The position numbers and the translations under genes were made by a program. The notes beneath the pieces were generated by a model. That model was not told the origin of the DNA. It saw nothing but the letters and a program-made list of their open reading frames with translations, and ran no database searches. A DNA stretch of 61,507 bases from Sva-07 sp964651825 (lineage in GTDB: Bacteria > Actinomycetota > Acidimicrobiia > Acidimicrobiales > Ilumatobacteraceae): positions 1 to 61,507 of the forward strand of contig CAZYWK010000014.1 in NCBI GenBank assembly GCA_964651825.1. Direction: 5' to 3'. Positions 7,980 to 17,720 of the stretch are shown here, in pieces (position 1 is the stretch's first letter; each line of letters starts with the position of its first letter).

Positions 7980-10535
7980 TCAGAGCATGCCGGCAGCGCG
8001 CGCGGCGTCGACCGCTTCGGACCGGCTGGTCACGCCGAGCTTGCGATACACCGTCTTGAGGTTCGACTTGACCGTGTTGACCGACAGGTACAGCCGGGCG
8101 CCGATCTCGGCGTACGAGAGATGGCTCGGCAGGAGCTCGACGATCGTCTGCTCACGCGGGGTGAGCGGTTCGACGAGGGCGACCGGCGTCGCCGACGGGC
8201 GGTGCGGAATCCGACGGAGGAGTGGTGCGAGCGCGGGATGCAGCCGTTCGAGCGGCAGTTCGAGCAGCATCGTGTCGACCACGGGACCGTGGCCGACGAA
8301 CGGGATCACCCACCCGGTTCGCGCTCCCTCCTCGACCGCCGCCCGGACCGTCGCCCCGCGCGTCGAGCTCGCCATCGTGGCGGCGGCCAACACCTCCGCG
8401 GCCAGGCGTTCCTGTGTGGGCCAGCCCCCGCGATCGGCGAGCAGGTCGATGACGACGCCCGGGTCGCCACGAGCGATCGCCGCCGACGCGGCGACGATCC
8501 GGACGGGAGGGAACGGGTCGAGGCCGGCGAGCAGGCGGTCGACCTCGTCGAGCCGGGCCCGACGCAGCTCGATCCGTGCCTCGACCAGCGTGAGCGCGCC
8601 GGCGGCGTCGCTGTGGGGCCGATCGAGGCTGGCGCGGACGTTGTCGACGAGCGCCAGCGCACCGTCGGGGCCGTCGAGCTCGAGGCGCACCGCCGCCGCC
8701 ACGGTGCCGGCCCGCAATCGGTTCCAGTCGTACCCCTGGAGATGGGCGATGTCCCGTGCCGCACCGGCGTGCTCGTTCGCCGCCGCCACCTCACCGGCAC
8801 CGAGCTCGCACCAGGCCGCGGTCGCGAACGCCTCCAACACTCCATGGTGGCTCGTCAGCCCTTGCTCGGCCGCCCAGGCGCACGCCGTGCGCACCAGCTC
8901 GCGGGCCCGCTCCAGGCGTCCGGCCGCGAGCGCGATCCACGCCTCGATCGCCGGCACGGTGACGTGGCGATGCACCGGCGGCGCCTCACCGACCGACGCG
9001 CGTTCGAACCACGCCCGCGCCGCATCGAGATGGCGACACTCGATCGCGACACGGGCTGCGACGAGCGGGAAGCGTTGCACGATCGACGAGCTCGCCGTCG
9101 CGGGGCCCGGCGTGCCGGCCGTTTCGAAGCGCTCGACCTCGAGCACGGCTCCGCTCAGGTCGCCGTCGTAGAGCGCGAGCAAGCCGAGCACGGCGGCGGT
9201 CGCGCGGCGCGACGACGGCGTGCCCTCGGTCAGCGACTCGGCGAGCTGGGCCCACCGTGCCGCCTGGCGACGGTCCTGGCCCAGGAAGCACGCGAGCGCG
9301 AGATCCTGCGCGAGCGAAGGGTCGTCGACCGTGAGCTGGCGCGGCAGCGTGCCCACGAGCCGGCGGAGCCCGGCCGTGTCACCCGCGTCGAGCAGCTCCA
9401 GGACGGGTGTGACGACGAGCCGGGCCGCAGCCGCGGTGTCGCCGATCTCCGACAGATGATGATGGGCCGCTCGGAGGTCGCCGCGCGCTTCGTAGACCGC
9501 CGCGGCGCGGCGATGGCAGTCCGCCCACCGGGCCGGATCCGACCACCGCAGCTCACCTTCGAGCAGCTCGCGGACGAGGGAATGGAAGCGGCGGACGTCG
9601 TGGCGGGCGACGTCACGAGCGATGTCGCGGTCGAGCAGCAGGAGACGGCGTTCGAGGTCAGTGATCGAGGTCGCGGCGAGCGGTCCGATCAGCGTCGCCG
9701 CGAGCTCCGGGTCGATCGCATCGACCACCGACACGTCGAGCGCAGCCTGGCGGAGATCGGGCGGCATCCGGTCGAGCACGTCGTTCACGAGGACGTCGGC
9801 GACGTGCCGCACCGTGGGGCCGGTGTCGGCGGCGGCCGGGCCGGTGCCGGTCGTCGGCCGATCGCTCGCTGACACCAGGCCGAGGTGGAAGGCCAGCGGC
9901 CAGCCCTCGACGCGCCGGTTGAGCCCGACGACCCAGTTCCGGTCGAGCTCGCTCGACCCTCGACCTGCCGCCACCTCGAGCGCCTCGTCGTCGTCGAAGG
10001 CGAGGTCGCGCGCCCGCAGCTCCGACACCCAGCCAGCCAGGCGCCAGCGCGCCAGCGGGAGCGGCGGGTCGTACGACGCCGCGACGAGCAGGCCGAGCCG
10101 GTCGGCGGCGTGCTCGACCAGGATCGTCATGCCGTCGAGCACCTCGGCGTCGACTCGGGCCGGGAGCCCGTCGAGCACCAGCGCGACCGGCTCGGGGATG
10201 CGTTCGAGCTGGTCGACGAGCGCCTCGAGGAACACGAGGTCGTCGGGCCGTTCGTTCAGCAGGAGCGCGGGTTCGTCGTCGATGGCCGGCGCCACCGATC
10301 GGAGGGCGTGGACGACACGCGTCCAGAAGCGGAGGCGTCGCTCGTCGAGCCGGTCGAGCGAGAGCCACGCAGTCGGCTGCTCGGATCGAGCGCACCACTG
10401 CCGGAGCACGATCGACTTCCCGTAGCCGGGTGGCGCGATGACGAACGCTCCACGAGCACCGGCGTCGATGCGATCGAACAGGCGACGTCGCTCGACCTCC
10501 ATGCCGACGATGCCGATCTCCTGGCCGGTCCCCAC
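7980..10535 (-). CDS. MalT/LAL-type LuxR-family ATP-binding regulator
   Basis: A large (about 851 aa) transcription factor with a STAND-type ATPase. Walker A is APPGYGKS near residue 37, followed by a Walker-B-like VALVLDGLP, then a long helical TPR-like sensor region and a C-terminal LuxR HTH (LTPREQTIVELL...NTVKSNLKTVYRKLGV). GTG at 10535 keeps the usual opening (IVGMEVERRRLF) inside the protein; ATG 10502 is the alternative. Such proteins are activated by an inducer plus ATP and usually regulate neighbouring operons, but no obvious target lies beside it. Confidence 0.88.
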   Translation of the reverse strand: MGTGQEIGIVGMEVERRRLFDRIDAGARGAFVIAPPGYGKSIVLRQWCARSEQPTAWLSLDRLDERRLRFWTRVVHALRSVAPAIDDEPALLLNERPDDLVFLEALVDQLERIPEPVALVLDGLPARVDAEVLDGMTILVEHAADRLGLLVAASYDPPLPLARWRLAGWVSELRARDLAFDDDEALEVAAGRGSSELDRNWVVGLNRRVEGWPLAFHLGLVSASDRPTTGTGPAAADTGPTVRHVADVLVNDVLDRMPPDLRQAALDVSVVDAIDPELAATLIGPLAATSITDLERRLLLLDRDIARDVARHDVRRFHSLVRELLEGELRWSDPARWADCHRRAAAVYEARGDLRAAHHHLSEIGDTAAAARLVVTPVLELLDAGDTAGLRRLVGTLPRQLTVDDPSLAQDLALACFLGQDRRQAARWAQLAESLTEGTPSSRRATAAVLGLLALYDGDLSGAVLEVERFETAGTPGPATASSSIVQRFPLVAARVAIECRHLDAARAWFERASVGEAPPVHRHVTVPAIEAWIALAAGRLERARELVRTACAWAAEQGLTSHHGVLEAFATAAWCELGAGEVAAANEHAGAARDIAHLQGYDWNRLRAGTVAAAVRLELDGPDGALALVDNVRASLDRPHSDAAGALTLVEARIELRRARLDEVDRLLAGLDPFPPVRIVAASAAIARGDPGVVIDLLADRGGWPTQERLAAEVLAAATMASSTRGATVRAAVEEGARTGWVIPFVGHGPVVDTMLLELPLERLHPALAPLLRRIPHRPSATPVALVEPLTPREQTIVELLPSHLSYAEIGARLYLSVNTVKSNLKTVYRKLGVTSRSEAVDAARAAGML

Positions 10536-10623
10536 GACGCCGAAGCTAGTCCTCGGCGAAGTCCACCTGACTGGGGTGTATCGCTCACAGCACTCCGGCC
10601 ATACCGTCGTGGCGGGAGGTGCC

Positions 10624-10827
10624 GTGGGGTTCGAGATCGACGTCGACGAGCCGGTGCCCGCCGCCGTGCTCGCCAGGCTGCACGACTTCGTCGGCTGCTC
10701 CGCACTCCACGCCGCCGACGGCCACGTCGTCGTGGCGGTCGAGGACCAGTCGGCGCTGGTCGGCGTGGTCGCCCGGCTGACCGACCTCGGCGTCGGCATC
10801 CACCGCGTCCGCCCGGCCGAACCGTGA
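10624..10827 (+). CDS. small conserved-type protein, function unknown
   Basis: A 67-aa predicted protein (MGFEIDVDEPVP... to ...GIHRVRPAEP) with an alternating beta-strand/helix pattern resembling small ACT- or BON-like alpha/beta folds common in actinobacteria. The GTG start at 10624 follows GGGAGGT with a short spacer; an in-frame GTG at 10609 is possible. Its codon pattern fits its neighbours. It lies divergent to the LuxR regulator, 71 bp ahead of bcp. I do not recognise a named family with certainty. Confidence 0.6.
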   Translation: MGFEIDVDEPVPAAVLARLHDFVGCSALHAADGHVVVAVEDQSALVGVVARLTDLGVGIHRVRPAEP

Positions 10828-10898
10828 TCCACCGGCACGGGCCCCGCAACGCCCGTCCTCCGGCGCCCACTCGCCGCCGCGGACTCTAGATTCGTGTC

Positions 10899-11360
10899 AT
10901 GACGACTCCCGCCGAGGGCAAGAAGGCGCCCGCATTCACCCTGCTCGACCAGAACGAGAACAAGGTCCAGCTGTCGAAGTTGGCCGGCCGCAAGGTGCTG
11001 GTGTACTTCTACCCGCGTGCCGACACCCCGGGCTGCACGACGCAGGCGTGCGGGCTGCGCGACGTTGCCGGCGAGGTGGGCGACGCGGTGATCATCGGGA
11101 TCAGCCCGGACAAGCCCGCGAAGTTGAAGAAGTTCGACGAGAAGTACGGGCTGGGGTTCACGTTGCTGTCCGACGAGGACCATGCGATCGCCGAGAAGTA
11201 CGGCGTGTGGGTCGAGAAGAAGAACTACGGCAAGACCTACATGGGCGTGCAGCGCAGCGCATTCCTGATCGACGAGACCGGCAAGGTCGCCAACGCCTGG
11301 CCCAAGATCAGCCCCAAGGACACCCCCACCAATCTCCTCGCCGCGCTCGGCGAAGCCTGA
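10899..11360 (+). CDS. bcp: thioredoxin-dependent peroxiredoxin, Bcp/PrxQ type
   Basis: A 153-aa cytosolic peroxidase that reduces hydrogen peroxide and alkyl peroxides using thioredoxin. The peroxidatic Cys sits in YPRADTPGCTTQACGLRD (about residues 38-55), with the second Cys five residues later (C-TTQA-C), the usual one-turn spacing of PrxQ. Full family length, ending cleanly. No dedicated reductase is next to it. Confidence 0.95.
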   Translation: MTTPAEGKKAPAFTLLDQNENKVQLSKLAGRKVLVYFYPRADTPGCTTQACGLRDVAGEVGDAVIIGISPDKPAKLKKFDEKYGLGFTLLSDEDHAIAEKYGVWVEKKNYGKTYMGVQRSAFLIDETGKVANAWPKISPKDTPTNLLAALGEA

Positions 11361-11400
11361 CTCAGTGGCGAACGAGCTCGCCGCGAGGCTCAGCGGTTCG

Positions 11401-11931
11401 TCAGAGGCCGGGGACGCCGTGGCCGACCCAGTACTCGTTGAGCGAGCGCTGGATGCGGAAGTACCAGATGAACTGGCCGATGATCGGCAGCAGGAACCAC
11501 AGACCCCAGATGGTGGTGATCGGCGGCTCCTTGCCGTCACGGCGGTAGAGCTGCTCGACCTCACCGGCCATCAGGAACATCGTCACCGGGGAGATGAACA
11601 ACGTGATCAGCAGGTAGCCGATGCCACCGATGCCGGTGCGGGCGTGCTGTTTCAGCTCCTCGCCGTTCTGGAACGACCACACGAGGGTCCAGATGCCGAG
11701 GGTGACGATCGTGAGCAGGATGACGATGCCGGCCGATCGCGGCTTGCCGAGCGGCCCCGTGCCGACCGGCGCGGCAGGTGCGGCGTGAGCAGGGACGGGA
11801 GGTGGCGTCACCGACGGGGGCGGGGGCGGCGGTGCTGACGCAGCCGACGGGGGCGGGGGAACCCCGGGCGTGGACGGAAGGATCGGGTCGGAGCCCGAGG
11901 CTCCGGGTGGCGGGGGTGGCACGTCGCTCAT
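11401..11931 (-). CDS. proline-rich DUF4234 membrane protein
   Basis: A 176-aa protein with a proline-rich, low-complexity cytoplasmic N-terminus (about residues 1-60, runs such as PPPPPPSVTPPPVP) and a DUF4234-like membrane domain: GIVILLTIVTLGIWTLVW then GIGYLLITLFISPVTMFLM, and the aromatic C-terminal segment IWYFRIQRSLNEYW. Such Pro-rich tails often bind other membrane or division proteins, but no partner is known here. ATG 11931 gives the natural start before the Pro-rich tract. It is divergent to the serine hydrolase. Confidence 0.75.
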   Translation of the reverse strand: MSDVPPPPPGASGSDPILPSTPGVPPPPSAASAPPPPPPSVTPPPVPAHAAPAAPVGTGPLGKPRSAGIVILLTIVTLGIWTLVWSFQNGEELKQHARTGIGGIGYLLITLFISPVTMFLMAGEVEQLYRRDGKEPPITTIWGLWFLLPIIGQFIWYFRIQRSLNEYWVGHGVPGL

Positions 11932-11969
11932 CTCGGGATCGTAGACCGGCGGCTGCAATGCTCGGCGCG

Positions 11970-13205
11970 ATGAGTGGACCAACCGTTGAGAACGATCCGT
12001 CGGCGCTCGGGTTCGACGCCGAACGACTGCGCCGGATCGACCGGCACTTTGCCCGCTACGTCGACGACAACAAGCTGCCCGGCTGGCACGCGGTGGTCAG
12101 CCGCCGCGGTCAGGTGGTCCACTCGTCGACCTACGGCCAGCGCGACCTCGAAGCCGGCCTGCCGTTCGAGAACGACACCGTGGTGCGGATGTTCTCGATG
12201 ACCAAGCCGATCACGTCGGTGGCGGCGATGATGCTCTACGAGGAGGGCGCCTTCTCGCTGAAGGAGCCGGTGAGCACGTTCATCCCCGAGTTCGCCGACA
12301 CCCCGGTGTACACCGGCGGGTCGTTCCTGAAGCCGGTCGTCGAGCCCCAGACCGAGCCGATCCGCATCTGGCACCTCCTCACCCACACCTCGGGCCTCAC
12401 CTACGGGTTCCACAACACGCACCCTGTCGACGCGATCTACCGGAAGGCCGGCTTCGAGTGGGGCATCCCGGCGGGCATGGATCTGGCGGCGTGCTGCGCG
12501 ACGTGGGCGACGCTGCCGCTCGTGTTCCAGCCGGGCAGCGAGTGGAACTACGGCGTGTCGACCGACGTACTCGGCCGCGTGGTCGAGGTGGCGTCGGGCA
12601 TGGCGCTCGACGAGTTCATGAAGTCGCGGATCTTCGACCCGCTCGGCATGACCGAGACCGACTTCTGGGTGCCGGCCGACCGGGCCGACCGCTTCGCGTC
12701 GCTGTACGTGCCACACCCGGCGACCGGGGAGGCGTTCCTGATGCCGGGCGCCGCCGCGGCCGACCACCGCCCGGCGATGCTCGGCGGTGGCGGCGGGTTG
12801 ATGGGCACGGCCCACGACTACCTGCGTTTCGCTCACATGCTGCTCAACCGAGGCGAGCTCGACGGGGTGCGGCTGCTCGGCACCCGCACGGTCGACTACA
12901 TGGCCCGCAACCACCTGCCCGGCAACGCCGACCTCGAGCAGTTCGGCCGCCCACTGTTCGCCGAGACGACCTTCGACGGGGTCGGCTTCGGCCTCGGCTT
13001 CTCCGTCACACTCGACCCGGTCGCCAACAAGGTGCTCGGCTCGAAGGGCGGCGAGTACGCCTGGGGCGGAGCGGCGAGCACCACGTTCTGGGTCGACCCC
13101 GCCGAAGAGATCGTCGGGCTGTTCCTCACCCAACTGCTGCCGTCGAGCACCTACCCGATCCGCGAGGAGCTCAAGGCGTTGGTGTACCAGGCGCTCGTCG
13201 ACTGA
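11970..13205 (+). CDS. serine hydrolase, beta-lactamase class C / esterase family
   Basis: A 411-aa penicillin-binding-protein-like serine hydrolase. The nucleophile motif S-x-x-K is SMTK (S76-K79), the second motif Y-x-x is in WNYGVSTDVLG (about 192-202), and a late GGxxxxG-like element is GAASTTFWVDP. HLLTHTSGLTYG is a family hallmark. There is no signal peptide, so an intracellular esterase or amide hydrolase is more likely than a periplasmic beta-lactamase. An in-frame ATG at 11958 would add four residues. Substrate unknown. Confidence 0.87.
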   Translation: MSGPTVENDPSALGFDAERLRRIDRHFARYVDDNKLPGWHAVVSRRGQVVHSSTYGQRDLEAGLPFENDTVVRMFSMTKPITSVAAMMLYEEGAFSLKEPVSTFIPEFADTPVYTGGSFLKPVVEPQTEPIRIWHLLTHTSGLTYGFHNTHPVDAIYRKAGFEWGIPAGMDLAACCATWATLPLVFQPGSEWNYGVSTDVLGRVVEVASGMALDEFMKSRIFDPLGMTETDFWVPADRADRFASLYVPHPATGEAFLMPGAAAADHRPAMLGGGGGLMGTAHDYLRFAHMLLNRGELDGVRLLGTRTVDYMARNHLPGNADLEQFGRPLFAETTFDGVGFGLGFSVTLDPVANKVLGSKGGEYAWGGAASTTFWVDPAEEIVGLFLTQLLPSSTYPIREELKALVYQALVD

Positions 13206-13223
13206 GCATCGCGCCGAGACCCG

Positions 13224-15824
13224 TCAGCGGGGGCCGAACAGGGGATCCAGGCGGACCGGCACGTCGAACACGACGATGATCGTCTCCCCGGTCGCCGAAT
13301 CGACGAAGGACATCGGCGCGGCCACCGGATCGTCGGCCTCGACCTCGGCCTCGCCGACCGGTGGCGCGGCGAGGCTCGGGGGGATCACCGCGACGACGCC
13401 GAGCGACAGCAGGCCGGAGCCGGCGGTGGCGTCATTCGTCGGCGCAGGGACACCCGGGTCGAGCGCGGTCGGATCGACGGCCGTGGGGTCGAGCGCAGGT
13501 CCGTCGACCGGTTCGGGGATCACACCGTCGAGGACGGTGGTGCTCAGGTCGGCGCCTTCGAGCTCGGTGCCGACGAGCAGATCGGCGGTCACGTCCTGCC
13601 ACCCGGAGGCGTCGGTGCCGAACGGGGTGGCCGGGCCGGGGTTGCACTGGAGATCGCGGCGCGGCAGGATCAACGCGGCATCGCCCGTGGCGGTGACCCG
13701 TCCGTCGGAGTCGATCACCCACTGGCCTTCGCCGTACATCGGGGTGACGACGGTGTGCTCGGTCGGGAACGCTGGCGATCCGTCGGCGGCGAGGTCGTCA
13801 CCGCTGAACGGCACCTCGACGCCGACTTCGCCGAGCTCGATCGAGGCTTCCGGGTCGTCGGGCACGTTCGGTGTCGACCACGGGCCGATCCCGATCGTGC
13901 AGGCCTGTCGTGCCTCGGCCGACCGCAGCGACCAGTACGACGGCCGGGCCCGCCCGTCGGGGTCGCGGAACTCGAAATGCAGGTGGCTGACCGACTCCTC
14001 GGCGTTCCCGGAATCGCCGATGTACCCGATGATCTGGCCGGCCACGACGGTCATGCCGACCTCGAGGCCAGGGGCGAGCCGGAACGCGTCGGGCGCCGCG
14101 CCGTCGTCGGTGCCGGGGGTGTCGTCGTTCTGGTGGAAGTAGTTGTAGCGCCAGCCCTCGTCGTCGCGGATCGTGAGCGCCACACCCCGGATGCCGAGCG
14201 AATCGTGCTGCACGCGGGTGACCACCCCGTCGACGGCGGCGAGGATCGGCTGCATCTGGACACCAACGATGTCGGTGCCTTCGTGGCGACGCTGGCCGCC
14301 GTCGCGGGGATCCATCCAGCCGTCGGCGTACGCGACGGGGCCGAGGACGGGGAACACGATCGGACGGAACCATCCGGCGCCCTCCTCCAGTTCGTAGTCG
14401 GGCGGGACCGACCGGGCGGCGAGCTCGACGGTCTCGTCCGACACGGTGACCTCGTCGAGCCAGACCTTGGGGGGTGGGACCGTGCTGGCCGGCGCCGGCG
14501 GGCCGATGAGCGGCACCTGCTCGCTCGTTGCCGCCGGAACCGTTGCCGCCAGAACGGTCGTGGTCGGAACCGTGGCCGCGGGAACGGTCGTGGTCGGAAC
14601 CGTGATGGTCGGAACCGTGACGGGAGTGGCGACGGCGGAGAGGCGGGCGTCGGCCGCCGGGAGCGTCGTGTCGACGACGGGACGATCCGGCACGCCGGAC
14701 AACACCGACACCTCGGCCGGCGTGGCCGGCGCCGTTACGTACGTGCCGAGCATCGTCGCCGCGTTCGCCAGCAGACGCTCGACCCACCGCGCCTGGTACT
14801 GGCGGATCGTGAGCCGGTTGCCGCCGGCAGGGTTCGGCACGCGATCCATCCACTGCGGATCGATCGCGGCCCGCGGGTAGTACCACATCACCGGCACCAT
14901 CGACACGTCGCCGCCGTACATGGCGAGGATGCGTTCGACGTCGATCCGGGCCCGCTCGTCTTGCACCTCGGGAGGAGCGAGATAGGCGTGCTCGTAGCCG
15001 CCGTAGTTGTTCCACGTGCTCGGGATGTACTGATACGCGCCGGAGGCCAGCGCCCGGTTCGGCCCGATGTCGTACCGCTCACCCGATTCGAGCTGTCGGA
15101 TCGTGGCCAGGATCACGTCGACGTTCTCGGCGAGCACGACCCGTTGCCCGGCCGGGGTCCGACCGAGTTGCAATGAGCCACTCCCCGGGATGCGCGGCAG
15201 CGCGAACCGTGGCACGCCCTCGGTCATCCAGGTCAGGTTGATCGGTGGGATCGGGGCGCTCGGCACCACGGGCTCGACGGCGGGCCCGGTGGAGCTCTCG
15301 GGAACCGGTGATCCGATCGCGCCCTCGGCCACGGTCGTCGTGGTCGTCTCGGGCGTGGTGGCCTCGGGCGTGGCGGTCTCGGGGGTGGTGGCCTCGGGGG
15401 TGGTCGTCTCGGTCGTCGTCGAGACCGTGACCGGCGCGGTCGTCGTGGCGGCCGGCTGGGTGGTCGAGCTCGGCGGGACGGTGGTCGAGGGCACCGAGCT
15501 CGACGGCACGGTGGTCGGCTCGCAGGGCTCGGTCGTCGGCGGCTCGACCGGTGCCGTCTCGACCGGTGCCGTCTCGACCGTGGTCGACGGGGTGACAGGC
15601 GCGGGTTCCGGCACGGTGCCGGTCGGTACGGTCGTCGGCGGCTCGGTCGTCGGCGGTGTGGTGGTGGTGGTCGAGGGCGGGGCGGGCTCGCAGCCTTCGC
15701 CGCCGCTCGGAGCGCTCGTCGACGTGCTCCCCGGCTCGACCGGCGCGGCCTCGACGACGGGCGCGACGGCGACCGCGCTGCAGGCCGCAGCGATCGCGAG
15801 GGCGCTTCGACGAACCGGGTTCAT
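13224..15824 (-). CDS. secreted murein hydrolase: lysozyme-like domain plus M23 peptidase
   Basis: An 866-aa exported cell-wall enzyme. Order: signal peptide (1-27, cleavage near VEA-AP); Thr/Pro/Glu-rich low-complexity spacer (about 30-190); lysozyme/transglycosylase-like domain (about 230-355, candidate catalytic Glu in QLESGERYDIG, then SGAYQYIPSTW); a second Thr/Val/Pro-repeat linker (about 395-450); and an M23 LytM-type endopeptidase (about 490-630) with zinc ligands H514 and D518 in RRHEGTDIVG, and SHLHFEF (H614, H616). A Ser/Asp/Pro-rich tail follows. It could cut both glycan and peptide bonds, like a growth- or separation-associated hydrolase. A related pairing of domains occurs in actinobacterial Rpf/LytM proteins, but this long Thr-rich stalk is unusual. 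Confidence 0.85.
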   Translation of the reverse strand: MNPVRRSALAIAAACSAVAVAPVVEAAPVEPGSTSTSAPSGGEGCEPAPPSTTTTTPPTTEPPTTVPTGTVPEPAPVTPSTTVETAPVETAPVEPPTTEPCEPTTVPSSSVPSTTVPPSSTTQPAATTTAPVTVSTTTETTTPEATTPETATPEATTPETTTTTVAEGAIGSPVPESSTGPAVEPVVPSAPIPPINLTWMTEGVPRFALPRIPGSGSLQLGRTPAGQRVVLAENVDVILATIRQLESGERYDIGPNRALASGAYQYIPSTWNNYGGYEHAYLAPPEVQDERARIDVERILAMYGGDVSMVPVMWYYPRAAIDPQWMDRVPNPAGGNRLTIRQYQARWVERLLANAATMLGTYVTAPATPAEVSVLSGVPDRPVVDTTLPAADARLSAVATPVTVPTITVPTTTVPAATVPTTTVLAATVPAATSEQVPLIGPPAPASTVPPPKVWLDEVTVSDETVELAARSVPPDYELEEGAGWFRPIVFPVLGPVAYADGWMDPRDGGQRRHEGTDIVGVQMQPILAAVDGVVTRVQHDSLGIRGVALTIRDDEGWRYNYFHQNDDTPGTDDGAAPDAFRLAPGLEVGMTVVAGQIIGYIGDSGNAEESVSHLHFEFRDPDGRARPSYWSLRSAEARQACTIGIGPWSTPNVPDDPEASIELGEVGVEVPFSGDDLAADGSPAFPTEHTVVTPMYGEGQWVIDSDGRVTATGDAALILPRRDLQCNPGPATPFGTDASGWQDVTADLLVGTELEGADLSTTVLDGVIPEPVDGPALDPTAVDPTALDPGVPAPTNDATAGSGLLSLGVVAVIPPSLAAPPVGEAEVEADDPVAAPMSFVDSATGETIIVVFDVPVRLDPLFGPR

Positions 15825-15907
15825 GGACAGTGACGCATCATGACAGGACGAACCCCGCCCATTGTGGCACGTGCCCCGCGAACCACGCCGCCCGGGGCGC
15901 CCGATCG

Positions 15908-17644
15908 TCACAAGGTGTTGGTGATCGCTCCCGTTTCGGCACCCTGGACGAGCTTGGCGTACTTGCCGAGCACGCCGGTGGTGTAGCGCGGCGGGTTCGG
16001 TGCCCACCCCACGCGCCGCTGCGCGAGTTCGGTCTCGTCGACGAGCAGGTCGAGCGACTTCGTCGGCACGTCGATGCGGATCCGGTCGCCGTCGGCCACG
16101 AACGCGATCGGTCCGCCGTCGACCGCTTCCGGCGCGACGTGGCCGATGCAGAATCCCCACGTGCCGCCCGAGAAGCGACCGTCGGTGATCAACGCGCAGT
16201 CGCTCCCGCGCCCGGCGCCCTTCAGCGCGCCGGTGATCGCCAGCATCTCGCGCATCCCCGGGCCGCCCTTCGGCCCCTCGTAGCGGATGACGATGACGGT
16301 GCCGGGTTCGATCGTGCCGGCGAGGATCGCTTCCATCGCGAAGCTCTCGTCGTCGAACACACGGGCCGGGCCCTCGAACGTCTTCTGCGCATCGCTGAGC
16401 CCGGCGACCTTCACCACGGCGCCCTTCGGGGCGAGCGTGCCGGTGAGCACGTTGATGCCGCCCTCCCGGTGGATGGGCTGGTCGAGCGGATACACCACCA
16501 CGCCGTCGGGCCGCGGCGGGTCGAGCTCGGCGAGGTTCTCCGCCATCGTCTTGCCGTTCACCGTGAGCACGTCGCCGTGCAGGTGCCCGTTCTCCAGCAG
16601 GTGGCGCAGCACCACCGGAACACCGCCGACGCGGTCGAGGTCGCTCATGTGGAACTTGCCGCCCGGCTTCATGTCGGCGATGTGTGGCACCTCATCGGCG
16701 ATGCGGTTGAAATCGTCGAGGTCGAGCGCGACGTGGGCCTCGTTGGCGATCGCCAGCAGGTGGAGCACGGCGTTCGTCGAGCCGCCGAGGGCGGACGTGA
16801 GGGCGATGGCGTTCTCGAACGCCTGCTTGGTCATGATCTTCCGGGGGGTGATGCCCAAGCGCAGCATCTCGACCACGGTCTCGCCGGCGCGGCGGGCGTC
16901 GCCCTCACGACGCGCGTCGACCGCGGGCGGCGACGCCGTGCCGAGCAGGCTCATTCCCAGGCCCTCGGCGATCGAGCTCATCGTGTTGGCGGTGAACATC
17001 CCGCCACAGGCACCTTCTCCCGGGCACGCCTTGCGCTCGATCTCGAGCAACTCGTCCTCGCCGATCGTGCCAGCGGCACACGCGCCGACGGCCTCGAAGA
17101 CGCTCGTGATGTCGAGGGCCACGCCGTGGTGCTCGCCCGGCAGGATCGAGCCGTTGTAGACGAACACACTGGCGAGGTCGAGGCGGGCCGCGGCCATCAA
17201 CATGCCGGGGATCGACTTGTCGCAGCCGGCGAGGCCGACGAAGCCGTCGAATCGCTCGGCGTGGACGACGGTCTCCACCGAGTCGCAGATCACCTCGCGC
17301 GACACGAGCGACGCCCGCATCCCCTCGTGTCCCATCGAGATCCCGTCGCTCACCGTGATGGTGCCGAACTCGAGCCCGACGCCGCCGGCCGCCTGGACGC
17401 CGGCCTTGGCGTGTTCGGCGAGCTTGCGCAACGTCATGTTGCACGGCGTCACCTCGTTCCACGACGACGCGATGGCGATCTGCGGCTTGGCCCAGTCGGC
17501 GTCGGTCAGCCCGACCGCGCGCAGCATCGAGCGCGACGGCGCCTTCTGCATCCCGTCGGTGACGTCGCGCGAGCGGGGCTTGATGTCGACGCTCGTGTCG
17601 ATCGTGCTCGCCTCGATCGTGCCGTTGTCGGTCGTCTCACTCAT
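15908..17644 (-). CDS. ilvD: dihydroxy-acid dehydratase
   Basis: A 578-aa Fe-S dehydratase that converts 2,3-dihydroxyisovalerate and dihydroxymethylvalerate to the 2-keto acids of valine and isoleucine. Three cluster cysteines are present: C68 (TPCNM), C141 (GCDKSIPG) and C213 (GACGGMFTANTM). This three-Cys pattern fits the [2Fe-2S] type; the Lys after CD is the usual carbamylated metal-binding residue. SGGTWGFCIGHVAPEA near the C-terminus is typical. Length normal, ATG 17644. No other ilv gene is beside it. Confidence 0.96.
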   Translation of the reverse strand: MSETTDNGTIEASTIDTSVDIKPRSRDVTDGMQKAPSRSMLRAVGLTDADWAKPQIAIASSWNEVTPCNMTLRKLAEHAKAGVQAAGGVGLEFGTITVSDGISMGHEGMRASLVSREVICDSVETVVHAERFDGFVGLAGCDKSIPGMLMAAARLDLASVFVYNGSILPGEHHGVALDITSVFEAVGACAAGTIGEDELLEIERKACPGEGACGGMFTANTMSSIAEGLGMSLLGTASPPAVDARREGDARRAGETVVEMLRLGITPRKIMTKQAFENAIALTSALGGSTNAVLHLLAIANEAHVALDLDDFNRIADEVPHIADMKPGGKFHMSDLDRVGGVPVVLRHLLENGHLHGDVLTVNGKTMAENLAELDPPRPDGVVVYPLDQPIHREGGINVLTGTLAPKGAVVKVAGLSDAQKTFEGPARVFDDESFAMEAILAGTIEPGTVIVIRYEGPKGGPGMREMLAITGALKGAGRGSDCALITDGRFSGGTWGFCIGHVAPEAVDGGPIAFVADGDRIRIDVPTKSLDLLVDETELAQRRVGWAPNPPRYTTGVLGKYAKLVQGAETGAITNTL

Positions 17645-17720
17645 GTGATCGAGGGTACTGCTGGCGGCCGCGGCCGATCCTGGTGCGGGTGGTACCCCGC
17701 TGCGTTGAAACGCCTGGGGT

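Noticed and set aside
10438..10827. A 129-aa protein starting at 10438
   Set aside because: Its first half overlaps the divergent regulator's coding region and is Arg/Ser-rich shadow sequence; the GTG at 10624 has the ribosome site.
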